From assembly GCF_000285515.1 (NCBI RefSeq), contig NZ_HE610958.1, positions 433,394 to 497,393 on the forward strand: a DNA stretch of 64,000 bases. The letters run 5' to 3'. The translations under genes were made by a program, and so were the position numbers. Numbering within the stretch: position 1 is the stretch's first letter; each line of letters starts with the position of its first letter. Shown here one piece after another: positions 34,732 through 42,867 of the stretch. The stretch is from Paenibacillus senegalensis JC66. GTDB taxonomy: Bacteria > Bacillota > Bacilli > Paenibacillales > NBRC-103111. Under the pieces are notes generated by a model. The model was not told the origin of the DNA. It made no database searches and worked only from the letters and a program-made list of their open reading frames with translations.

Positions 34732-37068
34732 CTATATCCGATTGTTACGGGGGAACCACCAATTCCACCTCCCCATCAGCTTCATCAGCGAAGGAACGAG
34801 CAGCAGACGGACGAGCGTCGCGTCAATCACAATCGTCAGAGCGATGCCCACACCAAGCTGTTTCACCCCGGTTACTTCACCCATGGCAAAGGGCGCCGTT
34901 ACTGCTATCATAATCGCCGCAGCGGAAGTAATGATTTTGCCGGTAGTGGCCAGCCCCTCCAGGACAGCCCGGTCATTATCCTTCGTTTTACGATATATTT
35001 CAGCCATTCGATAGAGCAAAAAAATGCCATAATCGAGACTGATGCCAAATGTTAACCCGAACACAAAAACAGGAATCATGATCGCTATATCGGAAGACTC
35101 CCAGCCAAAAGGACCAGCTTGAAAAATTGCCGTTACAAGACCGAATGAGGCGGCGATAGTCAGCAAATTAATGGCGATTGTTTTGAACGGCACCCATATT
35201 GAGCGAAAAGCAAATAGCAGAACCAGATAAATCGCCACCAGAATAAATAACAGCACCGGCAGCAAATGATCGGTAATCTGATCAAATACTTCCTGTTCGT
35301 ACTTAGCGTCCCCTCCTATATATATGTTCAAATCACCATACTTGGACAATCTATTTTCCTGCTCCCGAACCCAGTTTCTAGCCTCTTTGCTCTGGCTGCT
35401 CCTTCCCACATCGGCCGCCACTACCATGTAGTTTCCCTGAACAAATCTTTCAAAAAGCGGTTCGTGTCCCTGCCTTAGCGTATCATGCCGGTAGAGAACC
35501 GGAAGATGAACATGGCTTACCGGCATATGCCGGAATAAAGAGTCTACCGCAAGCACTTGCGGATCTCTCGATAGCTCCTGGACAAGCTCATGCGCACTCT
35601 GCCAAACCTTTTCCTGGGCCAGCCACTCCCCCTCCAGCACAAACAGCACCTTAGTGCGGTCAGGACGGGTCATATGCTTTTCTATCAGCTCGGCAGCCTG
35701 CCGCGACTCATAATAATGCGGCAGAGATGTGGTATCCGGAATGGCCAGCTGCAGACGACCCAGAGGAAGCACTCCGATCACCAATACGACAAGCGCTAAC
35801 AAGCCGCTGGTTACCGGTCTTTTCATCAGCCAGCCCGCCAGCCGGTACCATCCATGATGCTCCCGGCTGCCTCGGGGCTGCCCGTTTCCCTGGGACTGCT
35901 CCCAGCTAGCTCGGGGCTGCGCCTTACCCTGGGACTGCTCCCAGTTACCCCGGGACTGCCCATTTCCCTGGGATTGCCCCCAGCTGCCCCGGAAGTTTTT
36001 ATCACTGACGCCTGCTCCCTTGTCCGATCTGGTTTTAATACCCGTAAAAGCCATTCCGTGCGGCCGCCGCCGAGTGCGCTCTTTTTTGATTTTATGGGCA
36101 AATGCCGCCAGCAGCGCGGGAACCAGTGTCAGCGTCAGCATTAGTGAAAACAAAAGGACCACCACAGCGCCAAGCACAACTGTATAAAAGATAGGCAGCC
36201 GGATAAACAGCATACCGGCCAGACCCAAAAGAAAACAAAGAGCGGAAAGCATGACCGTTCGCCCGGCTGTATTCATCGTAACGTCCATCGCATCGCTAAG
36301 CGGTCGATGCTGAAACTCTTCGCGAAAACGGCTGACGACAAGCAGGGCGAAATCAATGCTGAGAGCAAGACCAACCATCGGGATGACATTAAGTACGAAA
36401 AGAGACAGATCAACGCCGCGGCCTATTTGATACAAAATACCGAACGTGCCCGCAACTCCGATCAGGCCGACCAAAATAGGGATTAGTGAAGAAATAAGCC
36501 CGCCAAAAGCTAGCCAAAGAACACCAAAAGCAAGCGGGATCCCGAGCCATTCCGCTCTCACTAGATCTTTCTGACTGCTTTCGCTTACATCAAGCCACAC
36601 GGCGTCCTTGCCGGTTACGGTAACCGAAAATCCGGAAGCTTGCGGCAATCGGCTGCGGATTTCCTCCAGCACCGGCTTCATTTGATGGGCCGGCTGCTGA
36701 AAGCTAAGTGACGCATAGGCCCAGCGGCCGGAGCGCATATCAGCATAATCAAGAGGAGATTGCACCCCGTGCAATCCCTCAAGAGAAGCTAACCCTGACA
36801 AAGCTTGTTTAATAAAGCCTGCAAACTGCTCGTCTGTTCCTGAGCCATTGCTTTCGAACAGCAGCAGCACCGGGTGCTCCGACTGATGGAAATGCTCGCT
36901 CATGATTTCACTCGCCCGTTCATAGGAAGCCGAGATTCTAAGACCGGCATCCTTGAGCACAGTGGGAAATCGGATGGCACTGCCGGCAAAGCCCAGCAAA
37001 ATCGCTAACCAACCCAATATAACAACTTTGCGGTAACGAACAGACAGGCGTGCCAGCAAGGAGTACAT
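34732..37068 (-). CDS. MMPL-family lipid transporter of the type III PKS cluster
   Basis: 778 aa RND/MMPL-type exporter. Two halves each start with a membrane helix and a large extracytoplasmic loop followed by five helices (GLALSIDFALLVVSRFREEF in the first half, TFGISLDYGIFLLYRMAEIY in the second, both the GxxxDY-type proton-relay motif). A low-complexity insert between the halves (about residues 360-400) consists of 13-residue repeats rich in Gln, Gly, Ser and Trp. AAAGGGGG before the ATG supports the start. It lies downstream of the PKS, methyltransferase and flavoprotein genes on the same strand and probably exports or flips their lipid product. Confidence 0.9.
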   Translation of the reverse strand: MYSLLARLSVRYRKVVILGWLAILLGFAGSAIRFPTVLKDAGLRISASYERASEIMSEHFHQSEHPVLLLFESNGSGTDEQFAGFIKQALSGLASLEGLHGVQSPLDYADMRSGRWAYASLSFQQPAHQMKPVLEEIRSRLPQASGFSVTVTGKDAVWLDVSESSQKDLVRAEWLGIPLAFGVLWLAFGGLISSLIPILVGLIGVAGTFGILYQIGRGVDLSLFVLNVIPMVGLALSIDFALLVVSRFREEFQHRPLSDAMDVTMNTAGRTVMLSALCFLLGLAGMLFIRLPIFYTVVLGAVVVLLFSLMLTLTLVPALLAAFAHKIKKERTRRRPHGMAFTGIKTRSDKGAGVSDKNFRGSWGQSQGNGQSRGNWEQSQGKAQPRASWEQSQGNGQPRGSREHHGWYRLAGWLMKRPVTSGLLALVVLVIGVLPLGRLQLAIPDTTSLPHYYESRQAAELIEKHMTRPDRTKVLFVLEGEWLAQEKVWQSAHELVQELSRDPQVLAVDSLFRHMPVSHVHLPVLYRHDTLRQGHEPLFERFVQGNYMVVAADVGRSSQSKEARNWVREQENRLSKYGDLNIYIGGDAKYEQEVFDQITDHLLPVLLFILVAIYLVLLFAFRSIWVPFKTIAINLLTIAASFGLVTAIFQAGPFGWESSDIAIMIPVFVFGLTFGISLDYGIFLLYRMAEIYRKTKDNDRAVLEGLATTGKIITSAAAIMIAVTAPFAMGEVTGVKQLGVGIALTIVIDATLVRLLLVPSLMKLMGRWNWWFPRNNRI
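35871..35990. repeat. 39-bp in-frame tandem repeat inside the MMPL gene
   Basis: Units at 35871, 35910 and 35949 with an exact 39-bp period encode RGSWEQSQGNGQP-type 13-residue repeats in the cytoplasmic linker between the two halves of the transporter. The repeat keeps the reading frame. Confidence 0.85.
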
Positions 37069-37080
37069 CTTCTTCCCCCT

Positions 37081-37262
37081 TTCGGTTTGTCGCTTCTCGG
37101 TTTCTTGCTTCGCGCTTCTTGGCTTCTCAGTTTCCCGGATCCCGGCTTCGTGCTGCTCGGATTCTCGAATCCCCGGCTTCCCGGTTTCCTGACTTCCCGG
37201 ATTCCCGAATTCTCGGATTCCCGGTTTCCTGACTTCCCGGATTCCCGGATCTCGTTTCTCGG
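37081..37262. repeat. Short TTCCCGGAT-type tandem array upstream of the MMPL gene
   Basis: Dense repeats of TTCCCGGATTCC / TTCTCGGAT fill the gap between the flavoprotein stop and the MMPL start. A longer 30-bp block starting TTCCCGGTTTCCTGACTTCC occurs twice, 40 bp apart (37178 and 37218). It is transcribed as the intercistronic leader of the MMPL gene. Confidence 0.8.
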
Positions 37263-37306
37263 GCTGTTTTATACAAATTAAGTAGACATAGTGCCCTCAA
37301 GTGTGA

Positions 37307-38512
37307 TCAATCAAGGCCGTCCAGGCGGGTAGCTCGGAACATCCGCTGCGTCAACCCCGGCAGCAGGCTCCCGAGCTGGAGGAGCGGCGGAGCCCAGCAG
37401 CGGCTGCCAAGCGCCGCCTGCATCAGGCGGCCCCAAAACAGCGGGCGCTTCAGCTCGCGGGTAAGCGCCGCGCTGTACTGCTCCCGCCATTCTGCGAGGG
37501 CCAGCTCGCCCCGCAGAAAGCGCTCCGCCAGCGGCGCCGCCAGCTGCACCGAGCGCAGCGCCATGGTCATTCCATCCCCGCACAGGGGTGGAATGACCAT
37601 GGCGGCATCGCCGATGAGGGCGAACTGGCGCCACGGCACCGGTGAACGGCTGATGTTCACCGGTGCCACAGCCGCCTGTGTGCCCGCTATCGGCTCGCCT
37701 GCGCGTAGGCGCTCGCGCAAGCGCGGGTGAAGCGCTGCGGCTCGGTCCAGGACGCCCTGGACCGAGCCTCCCGCTTCGCGGAAAGCGGCGCGCGGCAGCA
37801 GTGCCGCGGCGTTGACCCGGCCGCCCTCGATGGGCGCAAGGCCCAGGTAGCCGCCGCCGGGGAAGAAGTACAGCGCGATAGCTTCCCCCGGCATCAGACC
37901 CTGGTAGTGAACCTTGATGCCCATCCACGGCTCCCGGCCGCCGCCTTCCCGGCCCGCGTCTCCAGCCTCCGGCCGGCCGTTTGCACCCTTGCCGGACGGC
38001 TGCATCAACCCGGTCTGCGGATTTCTCCCCCAGGCGCCAATGACGGCTCGGGCTTGCAGCCGCCGGCTTTCACCATGTTGCACATAATCAATAGTAAAGC
38101 CAAGCTCGGGCTTGGCCGAATCGATCTCTGCCACCTTCTTCACCACAGCCGGGGATCGCCATTCAGCCCCGTATTCCTTGGCGAGCTGGTGAAGCCGGGT
38201 ATCAAGCCTGTACCGGCTAACGCCTATCGCCGGAGCTGGCAGCGCAAATTCCAAGAAACCACCGCTCGGCCCATGAATTTCCACCCTATTCATCGGCGCT
38301 GCACCAAGCCCGGCCACTGCTTCGGCAAGCCCTAAAGCGGACAGCATGCCGGCAGACTCAGGAGATAAGAACTCACCACAAGACTTATGCCGCGGAAATC
38401 GGGCTTTATCCAGCAAAACCGTCCTCCAGCCAAGCTCCGCCATTTGATAAGCCATAACACTTCCTGCAATCCCCGCACCCAATATAGCCACATCCGCTGT
38501 GCCTTTCATCAT
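37307..38512 (-). CDS. FAD-dependent oxidoreductase of the type III PKS cluster
   Basis: 401 aa flavoprotein of the geranylgeranyl reductase / PHBH class. The FAD-binding GAGIAGSVMAYQMAELGW is at the N-terminus, followed by KSCGEFLSPES and the second FAD motif FALIGDAAMVIPPLCGDGMTMALRS near residue 315. GGGGGGG just before tandem ATG codons sets the start at 38512 (38509 possible). In Streptomyces the analogous flavoprotein SrsC hydroxylates type III PKS-derived phenolic lipids. The 3' two-thirds are unusually GC-rich and contain several perfect hairpins (see findings). Same strand and order as the PKS and methyltransferase genes. Confidence 0.85.
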   Translation of the reverse strand: MMKGTADVAILGAGIAGSVMAYQMAELGWRTVLLDKARFPRHKSCGEFLSPESAGMLSALGLAEAVAGLGAAPMNRVEIHGPSGGFLEFALPAPAIGVSRYRLDTRLHQLAKEYGAEWRSPAVVKKVAEIDSAKPELGFTIDYVQHGESRRLQARAVIGAWGRNPQTGLMQPSGKGANGRPEAGDAGREGGGREPWMGIKVHYQGLMPGEAIALYFFPGGGYLGLAPIEGGRVNAAALLPRAAFREAGGSVQGVLDRAAALHPRLRERLRAGEPIAGTQAAVAPVNISRSPVPWRQFALIGDAAMVIPPLCGDGMTMALRSVQLAAPLAERFLRGELALAEWREQYSAALTRELKRPLFWGRLMQAALGSRCWAPPLLQLGSLLPGLTQRMFRATRLDGLD

Positions 38513-38644
38513 GGACCCCCCCTTCAAAAAAACTGAACACCCTAGTGAAGGCGGAACTCCGCCCAGCACCAATCTAAAACGCTAGGCTATTTACCTTGTT
38601 TCTGTATTCGCCAAGCATATGATTGGCAGTAGTTTTAAGCTTTA

Positions 38645-39541
38645 CTAAGATGAGATGCTGAAGCTCCTCACCTTATCTACCAGTACAGCGTAGCGAAAAA
38701 GCGGCCTCCAGCTATATTCGAAAGTTATAGGTCCCAATCTGTCCGTCAAATCCAGCTTCAGCTGTTCCCAATCCGCATCACGAAAGCCTTTGGCCACAGA
38801 TAATGGGCCATCGTGCCGAATATAGCGATTACGTGACAAGATACGAGTAGCCAGCCATACAGCCGACCAGGCGAGCCAATGGCGATGGATATCGTTAAGC
38901 ACAACTCCTCTTCCTGACAGCCTTACCAGCTGCTCTGCCATATCGACCAGCTGCTGCCCCGTAAAATGATGGACGAATTGACTAGCTGTCACGATATCGG
39001 CCTGCTCGCCCTGCAGGTCCAGAGCATTCTTGCGAATGACTTGCACGCGCGGCTCATCAGCAAACTGCTTGCGAGCCTCTGAGCAGGCTTCCTCCGTAAT
39101 GTCCGCTAAAGTAATTTGAAGGTCGACCTTCTCCCGGTCAGCCCAGCGGAGCAGCTTGCGGTTGTTATCACCGCTGCCTGCCCCTATATCGAGCAAGGTC
39201 AAGCAGGAAGGGCGGCCCATTCGCTTCCAGAGCTTCTTGACCCCATATAAGGTAGGACCGGCCGCCGCAAAAATACGGTTAAGCTTACGCAAATGCTGCA
39301 ATGCTACCTCCAGCTCCTTACCGCCGAGGGAGAAATCGTCCATCCGTTCTGCTTTTTCCGAGCGTACTTGCAGCCCCTTCCCTCTTACCGCGGAAGCCGC
39401 AATGATGTTTCTATGCAGATCTGCTGGATCTGCGGAACCAGGCTGGGAACACTCCCCCCTCCCATGATGTAGAGATTTTGCTTGTGCCGTCCGTTCAATG
39501 CTTTCCTTGTCTGTTCCCACTATCGGATTAAATCTTGACAT
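38645..39541 (-). CDS. Class I SAM-dependent methyltransferase of the PKS cluster
   Basis: 298 aa. The SAM-binding motif LTLLDIGAGSGDNNRKLL lies at about residue 112, with the acidic loop ITLADITEEA and the later post-motif VTASQFVHHFTGQQLVDMAEQ. The first 70 residues are variable and polar. The ATG at 39541 follows GGGGG and overlaps the last 14 nt of the PKS gene. By analogy with SrsB it could methylate the polyketide ring; the substrate is inferred. Confidence 0.88.
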   Translation of the reverse strand: MSRFNPIVGTDKESIERTAQAKSLHHGRGECSQPGSADPADLHRNIIAASAVRGKGLQVRSEKAERMDDFSLGGKELEVALQHLRKLNRIFAAAGPTLYGVKKLWKRMGRPSCLTLLDIGAGSGDNNRKLLRWADREKVDLQITLADITEEACSEARKQFADEPRVQVIRKNALDLQGEQADIVTASQFVHHFTGQQLVDMAEQLVRLSGRGVVLNDIHRHWLAWSAVWLATRILSRNRYIRHDGPLSVAKGFRDADWEQLKLDLTDRLGPITFEYSWRPLFRYAVLVDKVRSFSISS

Positions 39542-40799
39542 AGTGCATGCCCCCATCAGCTTCCTGATTAGCTGCACGTGGAGACCCCGCGCTCCCCGAA
39601 GACCCCGCAGACGGCAGGTACGTTAGTTCCAGCAGCTCGGCATGAAGACCCGGACCGAAGCCAATCGCTATTCCTGAACGGGAACGAAGCTCCGAACTCT
39701 CCTCTTCCTCTGCCTGAATCTGTTTTAGCATCCTCTGGAGAACAAACAGAATGGTCGCTGAGGACATATTGCCGTACCGGCGTAAAACTTCCCGGCTCGG
39801 CGCTGTCTGCCGATCTTCCAGCTTATAGATGCTCTGCAGACCATCGATAATTCCTTTTCCGCCAGGATGAATGGCCCATAGCTCTAACTCTCTAAGCGGG
39901 CTCTGCTCCCCTTCACTTGCTTCTGCTCTCTTGACATCGCTGTACGCGTGGCTCTCGCCTTGTTTTCGCTGCAATAGCAGATCCAGCTCGTCCGGCAAGT
40001 ACTTTCCGATGAGTTCGGGAATAGCTGGAGAAAGATACAGATCAAATCCGAAATCCGCAAGCGTCCAAACCATATCTTTGCCACCCGCCGGAAACAACGC
40101 CGTTCGTCCGTTACCTAAATGGAACAAGCCTTTATCCCTTTTTGCGGCACGGCCAATCACACAAGCAGAAGCTCCATCGCCAAAAAAAGCAGCACCGAAC
40201 AAAGCCTCTTTCTCGCCGCTCGGCTGGACATGAAGGGTGCACAATTCTACACATACAATGAGCACCTTGGCATTGGGATCAGCCTTAACAAGATCGGCAG
40301 CAGTCCGCATCGCCGTCACGCCGGCCGCACACCCCATAAACGTTAGAGGAAGCCTCTTTATATCAGAAGGCAAACCGAGGCCGCGGATTAAAGCAACATC
40401 CAACCCGGGCAAAAACATTCCCGTGCAGCTTACAGCCATTAGATGCGTTATGTCTTCTTTTGCCGTACCGCTATCGTGCAGAGCCTCCCTTGCCGCGTTT
40501 GCGGCCAAGGGCACACTGTGCTCCTGGTAGCTTTTCATTCGTTCGGAGGTGCTTGGCGCCTGTTCATTCAAACTATTAGGGAGATAGCGCGAAGGTCCAC
40601 TCTCGGCGAGACTGGCTTCGCACGTATAACGGCTGTCCACCGCCACCTGGCGGAAAATCCGCTTCGCCCAGCGGGCAGAGGAAGGCGAATGCTCCAGAAA
40701 AGCGGCTATACGCTCCGCTGCCTCCTGTTGATCTACCCGATGCTCAGGCACCGCTGTTCCTATTCCCAATAATGCGGGGTATGAATTATAGTTTGACAT
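39528..40799 (-). CDS. Type III polyketide synthase (chalcone/stilbene synthase family)
   Basis: 423 aa. The Cys-His-Asn triad is complete: Cys157 in LTFMGCAAGV, His311 in LWAIHPGGKGI and Asn344 in RYGNMSSATI. GFGPG near the C-terminus is the family active-site scaffold loop. Length is above the usual 350-390, owing to a charged insert (about 276-303) and a low-complexity tail. AGAGGAT supports the start. The enzyme would condense a fatty acyl or other starter CoA with malonyl-CoA. With the methyltransferase, flavoprotein and MMPL genes it resembles the SrsABC phenolic lipid pathway. First gene of the cluster. Confidence 0.93.
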   Translation of the reverse strand: MSNYNSYPALLGIGTAVPEHRVDQQEAAERIAAFLEHSPSSARWAKRIFRQVAVDSRYTCEASLAESGPSRYLPNSLNEQAPSTSERMKSYQEHSVPLAANAAREALHDSGTAKEDITHLMAVSCTGMFLPGLDVALIRGLGLPSDIKRLPLTFMGCAAGVTAMRTAADLVKADPNAKVLIVCVELCTLHVQPSGEKEALFGAAFFGDGASACVIGRAAKRDKGLFHLGNGRTALFPAGGKDMVWTLADFGFDLYLSPAIPELIGKYLPDELDLLLQRKQGESHAYSDVKRAEASEGEQSPLRELELWAIHPGGKGIIDGLQSIYKLEDRQTAPSREVLRRYGNMSSATILFVLQRMLKQIQAEEEESSELRSRSGIAIGFGPGLHAELLELTYLPSAGSSGSAGSPRAANQEADGGMHYVKI

Positions 40800-41036
40800 A
40801 GTCCTATCATCCTCTCATAAACCATCATGCGATATACGGCGGGCGCACAGTAGGCAGGTTATTTTCATCGAAAAATGATGCTGCATTGAAATAGAGGGAA
40901 GTTGTTTGAAATAATCAAGGGGAGCCATAATCCCATAACCATAATCGGATAGCCAGTTTCTCGTTCGCCGGACAAGATGTGGGTTAATTCAATGTATTCT
41001 GAAACTATACAACTTATTACGCTTACAACTGTTAGT
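40800..41036. other. Promoter region of the PKS cluster
   Basis: About 240 bp with no gene. I do not see a convincing promoter pair or operator. Confidence 0.4.
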
Positions 41037-41210
41037 CTGCTGTCTTTCTTTCGCTTACACTACCGCAAGCCCGTGTCTTTCTTTCGCTTACATACCGCTA
41101 CACTACTAGCAAGCCTGAGTCTTTTTTACGCTTACACTACTAGCAAGCCCGTGTCTTTCTTTCGCTTACATACCGCTACACTGCTAGCAAGCCTGCTGTC
41201 TTTCATTTTA
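41037..41210. repeat. Higher-order tandem repeat (33 + 46 bp, twice)
   Basis: Two alternating forms of a GTCTTTCTTTCGCTTACA-type unit, about 33 and 46 bp long, occur in the order short-long-short-long and end in CTAGCAAGCC. The composite period is about 79 bp. A plus ORF through it (SFFRLHTATLLASL repeats) has no ribosome binding site. Confidence 0.8.
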
Positions 41211-41221
41211 GCCGCTTCTCA

Positions 41222-41300
41222 AGTAATCATAGACAATCATAGGAATGCATAGAAATTCATAGGAAAAGCATAGAAACAAATAGGCTATCATAGGCAACCT
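41222..41300. repeat. About 10-bp AATCATAGGA-type repeats
   Basis: ATCATAGACA, ATCATAGGAA, GCATAGAAAT, TCATAGGAAA and related decamers follow one another. Confidence 0.6.
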
Positions 41301-41406
41301 TGGGCAATCCTAATCTATTCTTATCCTATTTCCTCTATTAGAATCAGATCAAATTCAAAATCCATGCCCGTGTTTCCCCCGACTTCGGCTCTTTCTATGC
41401 GATTTT

Positions 41407-41473
41407 CCGATTACATTTCCGATTACATTTCCGATTACATTTCCGCCGAGACGCGCTAGTGAAGTGAAATGTA
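41407..41473. repeat. 12-bp tandem repeat plus hairpin element 1
   Basis: CCGATTACATTT occurs three times in a row (41407-41442). It leads into a hairpin ACATTTCCGCCGAG ... GTGAAATGT that is related to the two hairpin elements at 41868 and 41919. Confidence 0.7.
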
Positions 41474-41489
41474 TCGATTCTCTGTAAAT

Positions 41490-41867
41490 ATAAAACACCC
41501 CACATGATGAGCATCTCGGGTAGTCGTACCTCAATCCCATAACTTATACAAAATTTCGTTGAAACACTGGCTGCAGCTCCTTAATAGCTTAAAGCCCTTG
41601 CATTTGTACGATTTGTCATACAAATCTCGGGTAATTGCCCTTCAATCCCCTCATTTGTACGATTTGTCATACAAATCTTGGGTAATTGCCCTTCAATCCC
41701 CTGTATTTGTATGACGTTTCATACAAATCTCCGGAATTCGCACTTCAACCCCATGCATTTGTACGACATTTCGTACAAAATGCAGGAATCCAGCCAACGA
41801 ACCCCGCCAATCTCGGCTATTTTCATACTGGAATTGTGTCTGAGAATTCAATGGCATGACTGTCTCC
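41490..41867 (+). repeat. Dispersed repeat element, copy B, with four 52-bp units
   Basis: Units begin at 41601, 41652, 41704 and 41756 (spacing 51, 52, 52), in the same order, orientation and flanking context as copy A at 9795-10180. Shared parts outside the units include CTGCAGCTCCTT...TAGCTTAAAGCCC before and GAGAATTCAATGGCATGAC after. The copies differ by scattered substitutions and small indels. Confidence 0.85.
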
Positions 41868-41910
41868 CATACATTTCCGCCGGAGTGCGCTGGCGAAGCG
41901 AAATGTATAC
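41868..41910. repeat. Hairpin (REP-like) element 2
   Basis: ATACATTTC and GAAATGTAT are the stem, enclosing CGCCGGAGTGCGCTGGCGAAGC, which can itself pair (CGCC / GGCG). Same family as element 3 next to it. Confidence 0.75.
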
Positions 41911-41918
41911 GGTTTTCC

Positions 41919-41972
41919 GCATACATTTCCGCCGGAGTGTGCTGCCGAAGCGAGTTGCAGCGAAATGTATGC
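41919..41972. repeat. Hairpin (REP-like) element 3
   Basis: GCATACATTTC and GAAATGTATGC form a perfect 11-bp stem around CGCCGGAGTGTGCTGCCGAAGC plus an extra AGTTGCAGC insert. It directly follows element 2 with 8 bp between them. Confidence 0.75.
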
Positions 41973-42015
41973 GATGTCCGAAAAGCAGCTTATTAGTGCA
42001 GCGCATAAAAAAATC

Positions 42016-42050
42016 AACACCCAAGAATGCCGTAAACATTCTTGGGTGTT
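42016..42050. terminator. Strong bidirectional terminator
   Basis: AACACCCAAGAATG, loop of 7, CATTCTTGGGTGTT: a perfect 14-bp stem with a U run on the minus strand (GATTTTTTT). It can end the transcript of the small membrane-anchored gene at 42190. Confidence 0.9.
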
Positions 42051-42189
42051 TCATTTTGACACCTTTCCTTGAAAGAGGACTTATTAAACAGCTCCTTCGT
42101 ATTACTCGGTCAACTAGAGAGTGCTGGCTGGCTTATTCTTTTTGGATGTCCCGATAGAAGGGACGGGAGAAATTGACAGCACCTGACCC

Positions 42190-42621
42190 TTAATCCGCAG
42201 GCAGCCCTTGCACGCTGCAGCCCGGGCAATAACGCAAATAATTGAAATTTTCAGTGGGTACCCGCTTCACTATATTGCCTTGGTTATCCTTGTAAATTTC
42301 GATCAGCTGATAGGTATGAACCTCGTACTCGCCATCTTGAAAAGCGTCTGCCCACTCCCATGTGTTATAAAGATGAAAGGTCTTGGCTCCCACAGTCGCT
42401 TCTTCTTCATGAAATCCTCCGGTGGGTATCGCTTGGAAGCTGTCTTCCAACATAACCTTCCCTACGTAAGTTTCCTCCAATCCGTCAGGGAACGCATCCG
42501 CGTTTTTTGACGAACCGTTTTCTTTATTAATGATTAACAGGAGCAAAAAGATATTAACAGCAGTGACGAGCACCACCCATAGCTTTTTATTAGTAATGGC
42601 CTTCGCAATCTGCTTGATCAT
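42190..42621 (-). CDS. Small membrane-anchored protein of unknown function
   Basis: 143 aa. One N-terminal membrane helix (LWVVLVTAVNIFLLLLII, about 15-33) precedes an extracytoplasmic acidic domain that ends in YCPGCSVQGLPAD. The two cysteines in CPGC could form a disulphide or bind metal. GGAGGAGGGGG upstream sets the ATG at 42621. No family recognised. Monocistronic, with the 9-bp repeat array in its upstream region. Confidence 0.7.
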   Translation of the reverse strand: MIKQIAKAITNKKLWVVLVTAVNIFLLLLIINKENGSSKNADAFPDGLEETYVGKVMLEDSFQAIPTGGFHEEEATVGAKTFHLYNTWEWADAFQDGEYEVHTYQLIEIYKDNQGNIVKRVPTENFNYLRYCPGCSVQGLPAD

Positions 42622-42658
42622 ACTTGTCCCCCTCCTCCATTCCACACGGGTTCCCCGA

Positions 42659-42795
42659 TATTAACCGTATAACCGTATTAACCGTCTTAGCGTCTTAAAC
42701 GTTTTAACCATCTTAAACGTCTTAAACGTCTTAAACATCTTAAACGTCTTAAACATCTTAAATGTTTTAAGCGTCTTAACCATCTTAAACGGTCT
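42659..42795. repeat. 9-bp CTTAAACGT tandem array
   Basis: About fourteen degenerate copies of CTTAAACGT / CTTAAACAT run without a break. The array starts 38 bp upstream of the small gene at 42621 and ends 73 bp from the helD stop codon. Confidence 0.85.
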
Positions 42796-42867
42796 TTACC
42801 GGTCGCCGGTTTGTCCTATTAGTATTAGGTATGTGGAGGAAAAGGGAATTATTCCGTTAACTCCGAT

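Noticed and set aside
40977-41252. Plus ORF with SFFRLHTATLLASL repeats
   Set aside because: A product of the tandem array; no ribosome binding site.
41678-42157. 159-codon plus ORF through copy B and the hairpin elements
   Set aside because: Composed of repeat sequence, no ribosome binding site, low-quality composition.
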